Under the pieces are notes generated by a model. The model did not search any database, was not told where the DNA came from, and saw nothing but the letters and a program-made list of their open reading frames with translations. A DNA stretch of 64,000 bases from JABMOV01 sp964654545 (lineage in GTDB: Bacteria; Fidelibacterota; Marinisomatia; Marinisomatales; JABMOV01). Every line of letters starts with the position of its first letter. Positions within the stretch are counted from its first letter, which is position 1. The position numbers and the translations under genes were made by a program. The stretch is taken from contig CAZZIU010000011.1 in assembly GCA_964654545.1 (NCBI GenBank), positions 25,986 through 89,985 of the forward strand. Direction: 5' to 3'. This document shows, one piece after another, positions 1-9,163 of this stretch.

Positions 1-182
1 GAAAAAGTCGGATCATCATGAAAGATTTCCCCCAAATAATGTCTTTATCGAACAAATTAAAAAAGTTGGGCTACAAAAAGATTGCACTGGCGTCAACGGC
101 ACCGGTTTGCAGCAAAACCGCCAGACGGCTGAATGAAGAAAATATCGCCGTGAAGCAATTGGTCGCAGTACACAAAAAATGA
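1..182 (+). CDS. 3' end of an unidentified protein (partial)
   Basis: An open frame enters from the window edge in the third forward frame and stops at TGA 180-182, giving about 59 C-terminal residues ending in QLVAVHKK. Its stop overlaps the start of the MATE gene in an ATGA arrangement, typical of translational coupling, so it is probably the preceding gene of the same operon. The visible part is basic and looks like an alpha/beta segment (KKIALASTAPVCSKTARRLN). I do not recognise the family from so short a tail. Confidence 0.55.
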   Translation, partial: KSRIIMKDFPQIMSLSNKLKKLGYKKIALASTAPVCSKTARRLNEENIAVKQLVAVHKK

Positions 183-1600
183 AACTAATAATTAATCCGT
201 TTAAACCGCGAAACCGAGAGCTGTCTCACCAGATCATCGTACTTGCTCTACCTGTGATTATGAGCAACCTGAGTAGAACATTTATGAATCTTGCTGATGT
301 GGCGATGGTTGGCCATCTGGGCGCAAATGCATTAGCGGCAACAGGCATGGGTGCAATGCTGGTATGGATAATTTTAAGTTTTGCAATAAGCCTGCGCACC
401 GCAACCCAAACCATGGCATCACGTCGATTAGGACAAAAAAAATACAACGAATGCGGGGTGGCCTTACATAACGGACACTTACTGGCAATGTTGATTGGAA
501 TACCTGTGTCACTTCTAGGGTATTTTTTTGCTGATAAAATTGTACCACTTTTCATAAAAGATGCCGATGTCATCGCCCTCTGTATCAATTATATTTCAAT
601 CGCCTTTTTAAGCGTTTTTGTTTCCATGGTTGGGTTTGTGTTTCAGGGTTTTTACACGGGGATTGAGCGAACCAGAATTCACATGAATGTAACCATAACA
701 TCCAATATACTTAATATCTACTTAAACGCAGGATTTATTTATGGCAGCGAAGGACTCCGGAACATTTTTGCATCCACACCACTCGAATTTTTCGGCAAAA
801 TCTGGACGGTTTTACCCTTTCCTGCTTTAGGTGTAAAAGGAGCAGCGATTGCCACCTTGATAGCGTCCCTTTGGATGGGGCTTCACTACTCGTATTATCT
901 GTTTAAGCCGGACATTAGAAGCCGCTACCATGTGTTTAGTTTTACTTTGAATAAAACAATGCTCTGGAGACAAGTAAAATTGGCCTTTCCCCAGGGATCG
1001 CAGGAGATGTTGGTGATGGCCGGCTTTTCAACCTTCTATAAGATTGTAGGTGTGATAGGCGTTATTGAACTGGCTGCGACACAGGTCGTTTTTACCATTC
1101 TCCAAACCTCTTTTATGCCCGCTGCTGGAATAGGACAGGCCTGTGCTACACTTGTTGGGAAATACATGGGTGAAGAAAAAATTGAAAGAGCGGAAGAAAG
1201 TATTTCAGAAAGTGTTCGGTGGTCGATATTGGTCATGGGAACGCTTGGTATAATTTTTCTTACGCTTCCACATAGAATACTCCCCTTTTTTACTGAAGAT
1301 CCGGAAGTGATTCGACTTGGAAGCGTTGGATTACGCATTCTTGGGCTAGTACAATTTGCAGATGCTATTGGAATGACGCTTTGGTTTGCTCTTTCGGGAG
1401 CCGGTAATACAACCTATCCCGCCGTGGTTGAATCGCTGATGGTTTGGGGCTTTTTCCTTCCTGCTGTTTATTTTTTTGGCGTTCACTTAGGGTTTGGATT
1501 TATTGGCGCGTGGGGGTCTTTGGCAGCCTATATTGTACTGTTTGCCCTGGCGATGATCAGAAAAATAAAAACTGGCGACTGGAAAACTATCGAAGTGTAG
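179..1600 (+). CDS. MATE family multidrug/sodium antiporter
   Basis: A 473-residue polytopic inner-membrane protein with about twelve hydrophobic segments in two homologous halves. The N-terminal half begins LALPVIMSNLSRTFMNLADV and carries VAMVGHLGANALAATGMG, the usual start of a MatE domain. The second half has AFPQGSQEMLVMAGF and GIGQACATLVGKYMGEEK. Family members export cationic compounds in exchange for sodium ions or protons; the substrate cannot be told from sequence. The length is normal for the family. The ATG overlaps the previous gene's stop by four bases. Downstream, 119 bases separate it from the pyruvate oxidoreductase gene. Confidence 0.9.
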   Translation: MKLIINPFKPRNRELSHQIIVLALPVIMSNLSRTFMNLADVAMVGHLGANALAATGMGAMLVWIILSFAISLRTATQTMASRRLGQKKYNECGVALHNGHLLAMLIGIPVSLLGYFFADKIVPLFIKDADVIALCINYISIAFLSVFVSMVGFVFQGFYTGIERTRIHMNVTITSNILNIYLNAGFIYGSEGLRNIFASTPLEFFGKIWTVLPFPALGVKGAAIATLIASLWMGLHYSYYLFKPDIRSRYHVFSFTLNKTMLWRQVKLAFPQGSQEMLVMAGFSTFYKIVGVIGVIELAATQVVFTILQTSFMPAAGIGQACATLVGKYMGEEKIERAEESISESVRWSILVMGTLGIIFLTLPHRILPFFTEDPEVIRLGSVGLRILGLVQFADAIGMTLWFALSGAGNTTYPAVVESLMVWGFFLPAVYFFGVHLGFGFIGAWGSLAAYIVLFALAMIRKIKTGDWKTIEV

Positions 1601-1640
1601 CTCCCTCTTTGCACAATTAAAAAATCCATAGAATGAAATT

Positions 1641-1660
1641 GGATACCCATATCCTTTTTT
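1641..1660 (+). terminator. weak rho-independent terminator after the MATE gene
   Basis: A five-base-pair stem GGATA/TATCC (1641-1645 with 1650-1654) with loop CCCA is followed directly by six T residues. The stem is short, so this is only a candidate. It sits between the MATE gene and the strong ribosome site of the next gene. Confidence 0.4.
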
Positions 1661-1719
1661 ATGTAATTTTTAGTCTGTTCTTTTTGAACAATTACCCGAT
1701 TAAATGAGGAGGACGTTTC

Positions 1720-4700
1720 ATGTCCAGGAAAATGGTCACCATAGATGGAAATGAGGCGGCGGCGTACGTTGCCCATAAAACCAACGAAGTTATAGCAATT
1801 TATCCTATTACCCCGTCGTCGCCCATGGGAGAGCAATCAGACACTTGGTCAGCCTTGGGCAAGAAAAATATCTGGGGCACAGTACCATCGGTTGTTGAAA
1901 TGCAAAGCGAGGGAGGAGCCGCTGGAGCCGTGCACGGGGCTTTGCAAACAGGTGCGTTAACCACCACCTTTACCGCCTCCCAGGGATTGCTCCTCATGAT
2001 CCCCAATATGTATAAAATTGCCGGGGAATTAACATCGACGGTCTTCCATGTTTCTGCCAGGACGATTGCCACCCATGCCCTTTCAATCTTTGGCGATCAC
2101 AGCGATGTCATGGCTACGCGATCTACAGGGTTTGGGTTATTGGCTTCTAATAGCGTTCAGGAAGTAATGGATTTCGCCTTGATCGCTCAAGCCGCGACGC
2201 TGAAATGTCGCGTTCCATTCGTCCACTTCTTTGATGGTTTCAGAACGTCCCACGAGGTAATGAAAATTGAACAACTCGATGAAGATGATATTCGTAAAAT
2301 GATAGACGATCAGTTGGTTTTTGAGCACAGAAAAAGAGGCTTGAGTCCGAACTATCCCGTCTTGCGGGGAACGGCACAAAACCCAGATACATTTTTCCAG
2401 GCTCGCGAAGCCTGTAATGCTTTTTACGATGCAGCGCCGGATATGGTACAAGACGCCATGGATGCATTTGCTAACATTGTTGGGCGCCAATACCATCTGT
2501 TTGATTATGTTGGCGACCCAAAAGCTGATCGGGTAATTATACTCATGGGATCGGGCGCAGAAACCGTGGATGAGACAGTTAAACATATGGTGTCACAGGG
2601 TGAAAAGGTTGGCACGCTTAAGGTGCGCCTGTACCGTCCTTTTTCCATTGAACATTTCCTCAATTCTCTACCACAGACGGTAAAGAAAATTGCTGTTCTG
2701 GATCGCACCAAAGAACCAGGCGCTGTTGGCGAACCGCTGTATCAGGATATTGTTACAGCATTCGCAGAAGGAACACAGGCCGGACAAGCGCCAACGATTG
2801 TGGGTGGACGATATGGCTTATCATCGAAAGAATTTACCCCCGGAATGGTAAAAGGCATCTTTGATGAACTAGAAAAAGATTCACCAAAAAACCATTTTAC
2901 CATTGGAATCAACGACAATGTGACAAAGACCAGCCTGGACTATGACCCGGATTATGTTACAACCGCCGAAAATATTTTTAAAGGCATGTTCTTTGGTTTG
3001 GGCGCGGATGGTACCGTCGGAGCAAACAAAAACTCAATAAAAATTATTGGCGGAGAGACGGACAATTTTGCTCAGGGATATTTTGTTTACGACTCAAAAA
3101 AATCCGGCAGCATGACCATTTCCCACCTTCGTTTTGGTGAGGAAGAAATACAATCAACGTATCTCATAAGACATGCCAATTTTGTTGCCTGCCATAATTT
3201 TGAATTTTTAAAAACCGTGGACATTTTAAAATACGTTATTCCAGGCGGCACGTTTCTCCTAAACAGTCCCTTTGAACATGAGACCGTTTGGCAACAATTA
3301 CCGCGCAAAGCGCAAAAGCAGATTTTGGACAAAAAAGTAAAATTATATCATATCAACGCGCTAAAAGTATCACTCGAGACGGGCATGGGACAGAGGATCA
3401 ATACGATCATGCAAACCTGCTTTTTTGCGATATCAGGAATCCTACCAAAAGACGAAGCGATTGCAAAAATAAAAGGCGCCATTGAAAAAACATATGGCAA
3501 AAAGGGAGCCGAGATTGTAAAGAAAAATTTCAATGCCGTCGACCAAACGCTGGCAAATCTAGAACAAATCTCCCTTCCTAATATTGTGACAGGAACGGAG
3601 ATTAACGACAACCCGATTCCTGACCATGCACCAGATTTTGTGAAAAATGTTACGGCCGCAATGATTGCCGGTTTGGGCGACGATATACCTGTTAGTGCCA
3701 TGCCAGCGGACGGGACCTGGCCAACCAACACAACGCAGTGGGAAAAACGGAACATCGCAAACGAAATCCCGGTCTGGAATGCGGATATATGCATACAATG
3801 CAATAAATGTGCGCTGGTGTGTCCCCATGCCGTCATACGACCAAAAGTATATGACAAATCCCTCTTGGCCAATGCGCCAGAAACATTCAAATCCGTACCG
3901 CCCAAAGGGCGCGAATGGGAAACATCAGAAGTGTATACATTGCAGGTTGCCCCAGAGGATTGTACCGGTTGTGCACTTTGCATTGAGGCCTGTCCGGTGA
4001 AGGACAAAACCAACGTGAGCCGGAAAGCTATTAACATGGAACCTCAGGCACCATTACGTGTACCTGAAAAAGAAAATTGGAATTTTTTCCTTGAATTACC
4101 TGAAGTAGATCGCGGTCGAGTAAAGCAGAACACTGTAAAAGGCTCTCAGATATTAAAACCCCTGTTTGAATTTTCCGGAGCCTGCTCCGGTTGTGGTGAA
4201 ACGCCCTATGTAAAATTGGCGTCACAAATGTTTGGCGATCGCATGGTGGTTGCAAATGCAACGGGATGTTCATCAATCTACGGCGGAAATCTTCCCACAA
4301 CACCCTGGGCAAAAAATGCAGAGAATAGAGGACCGGCCTGGTCAAACTCATTGTTTGAAGATAACGCTGAATTTGGACTTGGTTTTAGAATGACCATTGA
4401 CAAGCAACGTGAGCACGCACTAGAACTGGCGGAAATGCTGAAAGATGAAATTGGTAACGCACTCTTTCGCGAAATCAGAGACGCCGATCAATCCGATGAA
4501 CCAGGCATCTATGAACAACGACTGCGGGTTACGAAGATGAACGAAACCCTGGAAAAAAGCAAAAACCCGCTAGCGAAACAGCTCCTGACTGTATCGGAAA
4601 ACCTGGTTAAAAAAAGCGTTTGGATTATGGGCGGCGACGGTTGGGCTTATGATATCGGCTTTGGCGGTCTTGATCACGTTATGGCTTCGGGAAAAGATGT

Positions 4701-5274
4701 GAACATTCTTGTACTGGACACGGAAGTGTATTCCAACACCGGGGGCCAGGCCTCCAAAGCAACACCAATTGGCGCGGTAGCAAAGTTCGCATCTTCCGGA
4801 AAGGAAACGGGAAAGAAAGACCTTGGAATGATTGCAATGAGTTACGGCAACGTGTATGTAGCAAAAATTGCCATGGGTGCAAACGACGCTCAAACCGTAA
4901 AAGCCTTCATGGAAGCAGAGGCGTATCCCGGCGTATCCATAATCATTGCATATAGCCATTGCATCGCTCACGGAATTAATATGGAAAAAGGAATGGAACA
5001 GCACAAGCTGGCGGTAGAAAGCGGTCATTGGCCATTGTTCCGCTACAATCCACTGGCAGTACAAAATGGCAAGAATCCACTTTCGATGGATTCAAAAGCG
5101 CCATCAATTCATATTAAAGAATATCTATACCGTGAAAACAGATTCAAGATGTTAACCAAGAGCATGCCCGAACGGGCAGCTCAACTGCTGGAAAAAGCGG
5201 ATAAGCACGCCAAAGATCAATTTGATTATTACCATAAACTGGCGCAGTTAGAGCCTGCACACGGTGAAGAATAG
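1720..5274 (+). CDS. nifJ: pyruvate:ferredoxin (flavodoxin) oxidoreductase, homodimeric type
   Basis: This 1184-residue single-chain enzyme oxidises pyruvate and CoA to acetyl-CoA and CO2, reducing ferredoxin or flavodoxin. All domains are present in order. The N-terminal pyrimidine-binding domain starts near IYPITPSSPMGE. The gamma-type domain occupies roughly residues 430-640. A two-cluster ferredoxin domain has cysteines 691, 694, 697, 701 and 748, 751, 754, 758. The TPP-binding domain has the third-cluster cysteines 822 and 825 (ACSGCGE), GGDGWAYDIG, and NTGGQ at 1006-1010. An excellent GAGGAGGA ribosome site (1706-1713) lies six bases before the ATG. The next gene follows after six bases and is co-transcribed. 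The enzyme is oxygen-sensitive in most organisms, which points to anaerobic or microaerobic metabolism. Confidence 0.97.
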   Translation: MSRKMVTIDGNEAAAYVAHKTNEVIAIYPITPSSPMGEQSDTWSALGKKNIWGTVPSVVEMQSEGGAAGAVHGALQTGALTTTFTASQGLLLMIPNMYKIAGELTSTVFHVSARTIATHALSIFGDHSDVMATRSTGFGLLASNSVQEVMDFALIAQAATLKCRVPFVHFFDGFRTSHEVMKIEQLDEDDIRKMIDDQLVFEHRKRGLSPNYPVLRGTAQNPDTFFQAREACNAFYDAAPDMVQDAMDAFANIVGRQYHLFDYVGDPKADRVIILMGSGAETVDETVKHMVSQGEKVGTLKVRLYRPFSIEHFLNSLPQTVKKIAVLDRTKEPGAVGEPLYQDIVTAFAEGTQAGQAPTIVGGRYGLSSKEFTPGMVKGIFDELEKDSPKNHFTIGINDNVTKTSLDYDPDYVTTAENIFKGMFFGLGADGTVGANKNSIKIIGGETDNFAQGYFVYDSKKSGSMTISHLRFGEEEIQSTYLIRHANFVACHNFEFLKTVDILKYVIPGGTFLLNSPFEHETVWQQLPRKAQKQILDKKVKLYHINALKVSLETGMGQRINTIMQTCFFAISGILPKDEAIAKIKGAIEKTYGKKGAEIVKKNFNAVDQTLANLEQISLPNIVTGTEINDNPIPDHAPDFVKNVTAAMIAGLGDDIPVSAMPADGTWPTNTTQWEKRNIANEIPVWNADICIQCNKCALVCPHAVIRPKVYDKSLLANAPETFKSVPPKGREWETSEVYTLQVAPEDCTGCALCIEACPVKDKTNVSRKAINMEPQAPLRVPEKENWNFFLELPEVDRGRVKQNTVKGSQILKPLFEFSGACSGCGETPYVKLASQMFGDRMVVANATGCSSIYGGNLPTTPWAKNAENRGPAWSNSLFEDNAEFGLGFRMTIDKQREHALELAEMLKDEIGNALFREIRDADQSDEPGIYEQRLRVTKMNETLEKSKNPLAKQLLTVSENLVKKSVWIMGGDGWAYDIGFGGLDHVMASGKDVNILVLDTEVYSNTGGQASKATPIGAVAKFASSGKETGKKDLGMIAMSYGNVYVAKIAMGANDAQTVKAFMEAEAYPGVSIIIAYSHCIAHGINMEKGMEQHKLAVESGHWPLFRYNPLAVQNGKNPLSMDSKAPSIHIKEYLYRENRFKMLTKSMPERAAQLLEKADKHAKDQFDYYHKLAQLEPAHGEE

Positions 5275-5280
5275 GAGTCG

Positions 5281-6282
5281 ATGATGAAATTTAACACAAC
5301 CTATATGGGAATGGATTTAAAAAATCCGCTGGTGGCATCAGCCTCACCCCTGTCACGCAACCTAGATATGGCAAAAAGACTCGAAGACGCTGGCGCATCT
5401 GCTATTGTGATGTATTCTCTTTTTGAGGAAGAAATCTATCACGAAGACAGTGAACTGGAGCATTATTTATCCCACGGCAGCTACAGCTTTGCCGAGGCCA
5501 TGTCCTATTTTCCCGATCACCACGACTTTTCCATGGGCCCGGATGAATATTTACGTCAGCTGCGTTCTCTCAAAGAAACATTGGATATTCCCGTAATGGG
5601 AAGCTTAAATGGCGTATCGGAAGGCGGATGGATTGAAAAAGCCCACCTGATTGAAGAAGCCGGCGCCGATGCTATTGAGTTGAACGTTTATCATCTGCCA
5701 ACAGATAGCCACGAAACAGGAACCGAAGTAAAGCAAAACCATATTGACATACTGTCCAGCATAAAAAGCAAAGTAAAGATACCGGTGGCAGTAAAGTTGG
5801 GTCATTATTTCAGCGCCCTGCCCTCCTTTGCTTGCAGACTTGAAGAGGCCGGCGCCGATGCCCTTGTAATGTTTAATCGGTTTTATCAACCCGATATTGA
5901 TCTGGAAAACCTTGAGGTAAAATCAGCGTTACATTTAAGTACCTCCGATGAGGTTTTGCTACCGCTTCGATGGATCGCAGTTCTAAGAGGACAAATACAC
6001 CTTTCTCTGGCTGCCACGTCCGGCGTGCATTCAGCGGCAGATGCCCTTAAGCTCACGATGGCCGGAGCAGACGTTACCATGATGGCTTCAGCATTGCTGA
6101 AACACGGACCAGAACACGTACGCAACGTATTGACGGATATTGAGGTGTGGATGGATGAGCACGAATACGAAAGCCTTACACAGATGCGCGGCTCCATGAG
6201 TATGCAAAACATACCAGATCCAGGCGCCTTTATGCGTGCCAATTATGTGAAAATGTTAAACGAATATCAGGTTACGATTTAA
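5281..6282 (+). CDS. dihydroorotate dehydrogenase-like flavoprotein
   Basis: A 333-residue TIM-barrel protein of the class 1 dihydroorotate dehydrogenase superfamily. Visible motifs are MDLKNPLVASASPLSRN at the start, VMGSLNGVSEGGW, ADAIELNVYHLP, VAVKLGHYFS and the phosphate-binding end AATSGVHSAADALK followed by MAGADVTMMASALL. It lies six bases after the pyruvate:ferredoxin oxidoreductase gene and probably shares its mRNA. From memory this subfamily is often found beside that oxidoreductase, so it may serve electron transfer or pyruvate metabolism rather than pyrimidine synthesis; that is inference. Start codons ATG ATG at 5281 and 5284 are both possible, with a GGAG element just upstream. 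Confidence 0.85.
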   Translation: MMKFNTTYMGMDLKNPLVASASPLSRNLDMAKRLEDAGASAIVMYSLFEEEIYHEDSELEHYLSHGSYSFAEAMSYFPDHHDFSMGPDEYLRQLRSLKETLDIPVMGSLNGVSEGGWIEKAHLIEEAGADAIELNVYHLPTDSHETGTEVKQNHIDILSSIKSKVKIPVAVKLGHYFSALPSFACRLEEAGADALVMFNRFYQPDIDLENLEVKSALHLSTSDEVLLPLRWIAVLRGQIHLSLAATSGVHSAADALKLTMAGADVTMMASALLKHGPEHVRNVLTDIEVWMDEHEYESLTQMRGSMSMQNIPDPGAFMRANYVKMLNEYQVTI

Positions 6283-6387
6283 TACCACAAGAAAACCAAG
6301 ACGCCTCTTATCGCAGAACAGAGGATCTACGGGCTACGAATCCGCGCAATATATTCAAGATAAAAAGGTCTTTATTTATAATATGTT

Positions 6388-6413
6388 ACGCAGTGTAATA
6401 TTGCGTTTTTATT
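6388..6413 (+). terminator. rho-independent terminator between the nifJ and aceE transcripts
   Basis: Stem ACGCAGT (6388-6394) pairs with ATTGCGT (6400-6406), including one G-T pair, around a five-base loop. A T-rich run follows. The 203-base intergenic stretch also holds a TTGACT element at 6423-6428, a possible -35 box for the pyruvate dehydrogenase operon, but no convincing -10 at the right spacing. Confidence 0.6.
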
Positions 6414-6485
6414 AACCCTCGTTTGACTATCCTTTGTAATTTTTCGTTTGTGAATTCAACGGATTGAAAATTTTACAGGAATTTT

Positions 6486-9155
6486 ATGATTGACGAAAAA
6501 TTTAGAGAGGATATAGACCCTCAAGAGACACAGGAATGGCTGGACTCTCTCCAGGCCGTTCTGGAGTCGGGAGGACCGGATCGTGCCCATTTCCTGGTTG
6601 AAAAACTAATAGATCGTGCCCGCCGTAGTGGCGTACGGCTGCCCTACAGCCCCAACACGGCTTTTCAGAATACCATTCCACCAAACCAACAGGCACCGTA
6701 TCCCGGCGATCGCGCCATTGAACGACGAATAAAATCACTCATCCGCTGGAACGCTATGGCAATGGTGGTAAAGGCAAACAAAGAAAGCCATGGCATTGGC
6801 GGTCATATTTCAACCTTTGCTTCTTCGGCAACTCTTCTGGAAGTAGCACAAAACCATTTTCTTCGCGGTCATGACCACGATTCGGGAGGAGACCTGGTCT
6901 TTTTTCAAGGACATGCGTCACCGGGAATGTATGCCCGTGCATTTTTAGAGGGCAGATTGACAGAAGAAAAACTTACAAATTTTCGTCGCGAAAGCGCCAA
7001 AGAAGGGGGTCTGAGCTCCTACCCCCACCCATATCTCATGCCGGACTTCTGGCAATTTGCAACCGTATCCATGGGACTAGGCCCAATCACGGCAATTTAC
7101 CAGGCGCGCTTTATGCGCTATATGGTTGACCGTGGGTTTTTACGGGACTCTGGTCGGAAGGTATGGGCGTTTCTTGGTGATGGGGAAATGGATGAACCGG
7201 AATCTCTTGGTGCATTAACACTTGCCAGTCGCGAAAAACTGGACAATCTGATTTTTGTCGTGAATTGTAATTTGCAACGACTGGACGGCCCCGTTCGCGG
7301 CAACAGCAAAGTTATACAGGAGCTGGAAGGCGCTTTCCGCGGCGCTGGATGGAATGTAATAAAAGTGGTATGGGGATCCGACTGGGATCCGCTTCTGGAT
7401 AAAGATAAAGACGGTTTACTTGCGCAACGCATGGAAGAGGTTGTAGACGGCGATTTATTGAAATACGTGGTTGAGGGCGGGGCATATGTCCGGGAACATT
7501 TCTGGGGCAAAAACCCAAAACTGGCCGCGATGGTTGAACATTTATCGGACGATGAATTGTGGAATATCCGAGTTGGAGGCCATGACCCGGCAAAGGTATA
7601 TGCAGCATATAACGAGGCGGTGAATCACAAGGAACAACCAACGGTCATTTTAGCGCGCACAATCAAGGGTTATGGACTGGGAGAAGCGGGCGAGGGTCGC
7701 AATATCACCCATTCGCAGAAAAAACTTAATGAAGAAGAATTGCTACATTTTCGCTCCCGTTTCGACATTCCATTTACGGACGAAGCAGCAAAAAAGACAC
7801 CCTTTTATCGCCCACCGGACGATAGCGAGGAAATTCAATATCTCCAATCGCGCAGGAAACAGTTTGGCGGATACCTTCCGCTCAGAAAGCATGCCATTGA
7901 CCCTGTTTCGGTTCCACAACAGGAAATATTTAAAGAATTATTGGGCGGGTCTGGTGAACGTGAAATCTCAACCACGATGGCATTTGTTCGATTATTAACA
8001 ATCATTACCAAGAACAAAGAAATTGGAAAAAACGTGGTCCCAATTATCCCCGATGAAGCGAGAACGTTCGGAATTGATCCGCTGTTTCGCCAACTTGGCA
8101 TTTACAGCCACAGCGGACAAAACTATGATCCGGTAGACGCGGATCAGTTTCTTTATTATAAAGAAGCAACAGACGGGCAAATTCTGGAAGAAGGCATAAC
8201 TGAAGCAGGGGCTATTTCATCGTTTATTTCAGCGGGGATGTCCTACAGCACCCACGGCATTCACATGATTCCGTTTTACATGTATTATTCCATGTTTGGT
8301 TTTCAACGCGTGGGAGACTCAATTTGGGCAGCCGCTGATATGCGGACACGCGGATTTCTTTTGGGAGCAACAGCGGGGCGGACAACGCTGGCGGGCGAAG
8401 GTTTGCAGCACCAGGATGGTCACAGCCATTTGGCTGCGTCCGTCGTTCCAAATATCCGGGCATACGATCCGGCGTTTGCATATGAAATGGCTGTTATCGT
8501 TCATGACGGATTGACAGCAATGGTTGAAAACAATGAAGATGTTATTTATTACTTGACGCTGTATAACGAAAACTACCAGCAACCTCAATTACCGGAACAC
8601 GTTGAAGAAGGTATTATTCGTGGAATGTATAAATATCAGGAAGGCGATGTACGCTACAATCCACGCGTACAACTGCTGGGAAGCGGACCAATATTAAATG
8701 AAGTATTGGCCGCAGCTGAAATATTGGAAAAAGAGTGGTCTGTTGATGTGGACGTTTGGAGTGTTACCAGCTACAGCGAACTGCGCAAGGACGGCGAAGA
8801 TAAAAAACGCTGGAACATTCTCCATCCCGATGAAGAATTTAAAATGCCTTATGTAACAAAATGTTTAGAGCATAATCGCGGACCCGTGATTGCGGCGTCT
8901 GATTATGTGAAGTTAGTAGCAGAACAAATAGCGCCGTTTGTGCAACACAATTTTACCGCCCTTGGAACGGATGGTTTTGGGCGTAGTGAAGCGCGGGAAG
9001 AATTACGCAATTTTTTCGAGGTGAGCAGGCATTACATCGTTCTGGCAGCATTAAACAGTCTCGGGGGAGAAGGGCAGATTGAACCCGAGCAAATAAAAAA
9101 GGCGATGAAAAAATATGGATTGGATCCGGAAAAGCCCAATCCGCGCACAGTATAG
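6486..9155 (+). CDS. aceE: pyruvate dehydrogenase E1 component, homodimeric
   Basis: An 889-residue TPP enzyme of the homodimeric E1 type used by gammaproteobacteria and others. It decarboxylates pyruvate and acetylates the lipoyl group of E2. The TPP/Mg motif is clear: GDGEMDEPES, then NCNLQRLDGPVRGN about thirty residues later. Other family signatures are GHISTFASSATLLEVAQNHF near residue 100, HSQKKLNEEEL, and GLQHQDGHSHL around the transketolase pyrimidine domain. The length matches the family. It is the first gene of aceE-aceF-lpd; the E2 gene follows after eight bases. Having this NAD-linked complex beside a ferredoxin-linked pyruvate oxidoreductase implies a switch between aerobic and anaerobic pyruvate oxidation. 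Confidence 0.96.
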   Translation: MIDEKFREDIDPQETQEWLDSLQAVLESGGPDRAHFLVEKLIDRARRSGVRLPYSPNTAFQNTIPPNQQAPYPGDRAIERRIKSLIRWNAMAMVVKANKESHGIGGHISTFASSATLLEVAQNHFLRGHDHDSGGDLVFFQGHASPGMYARAFLEGRLTEEKLTNFRRESAKEGGLSSYPHPYLMPDFWQFATVSMGLGPITAIYQARFMRYMVDRGFLRDSGRKVWAFLGDGEMDEPESLGALTLASREKLDNLIFVVNCNLQRLDGPVRGNSKVIQELEGAFRGAGWNVIKVVWGSDWDPLLDKDKDGLLAQRMEEVVDGDLLKYVVEGGAYVREHFWGKNPKLAAMVEHLSDDELWNIRVGGHDPAKVYAAYNEAVNHKEQPTVILARTIKGYGLGEAGEGRNITHSQKKLNEEELLHFRSRFDIPFTDEAAKKTPFYRPPDDSEEIQYLQSRRKQFGGYLPLRKHAIDPVSVPQQEIFKELLGGSGEREISTTMAFVRLLTIITKNKEIGKNVVPIIPDEARTFGIDPLFRQLGIYSHSGQNYDPVDADQFLYYKEATDGQILEEGITEAGAISSFISAGMSYSTHGIHMIPFYMYYSMFGFQRVGDSIWAAADMRTRGFLLGATAGRTTLAGEGLQHQDGHSHLAASVVPNIRAYDPAFAYEMAVIVHDGLTAMVENNEDVIYYLTLYNENYQQPQLPEHVEEGIIRGMYKYQEGDVRYNPRVQLLGSGPILNEVLAAAEILEKEWSVDVDVWSVTSYSELRKDGEDKKRWNILHPDEEFKMPYVTKCLEHNRGPVIAASDYVKLVAEQIAPFVQHNFTALGTDGFGRSEAREELRNFFEVSRHYIVLAALNSLGGEGQIEPEQIKKAMKKYGLDPEKPNPRTV

Positions 9156-9163
9156 AAAGACAC

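Noticed and set aside
3348..4037. A 229-codon open frame on the minus strand
   Set aside because: It lies wholly antisense to the ferredoxin domain of nifJ, has no recognisable family or ribosome site, and is explained by the codon use of the real gene.
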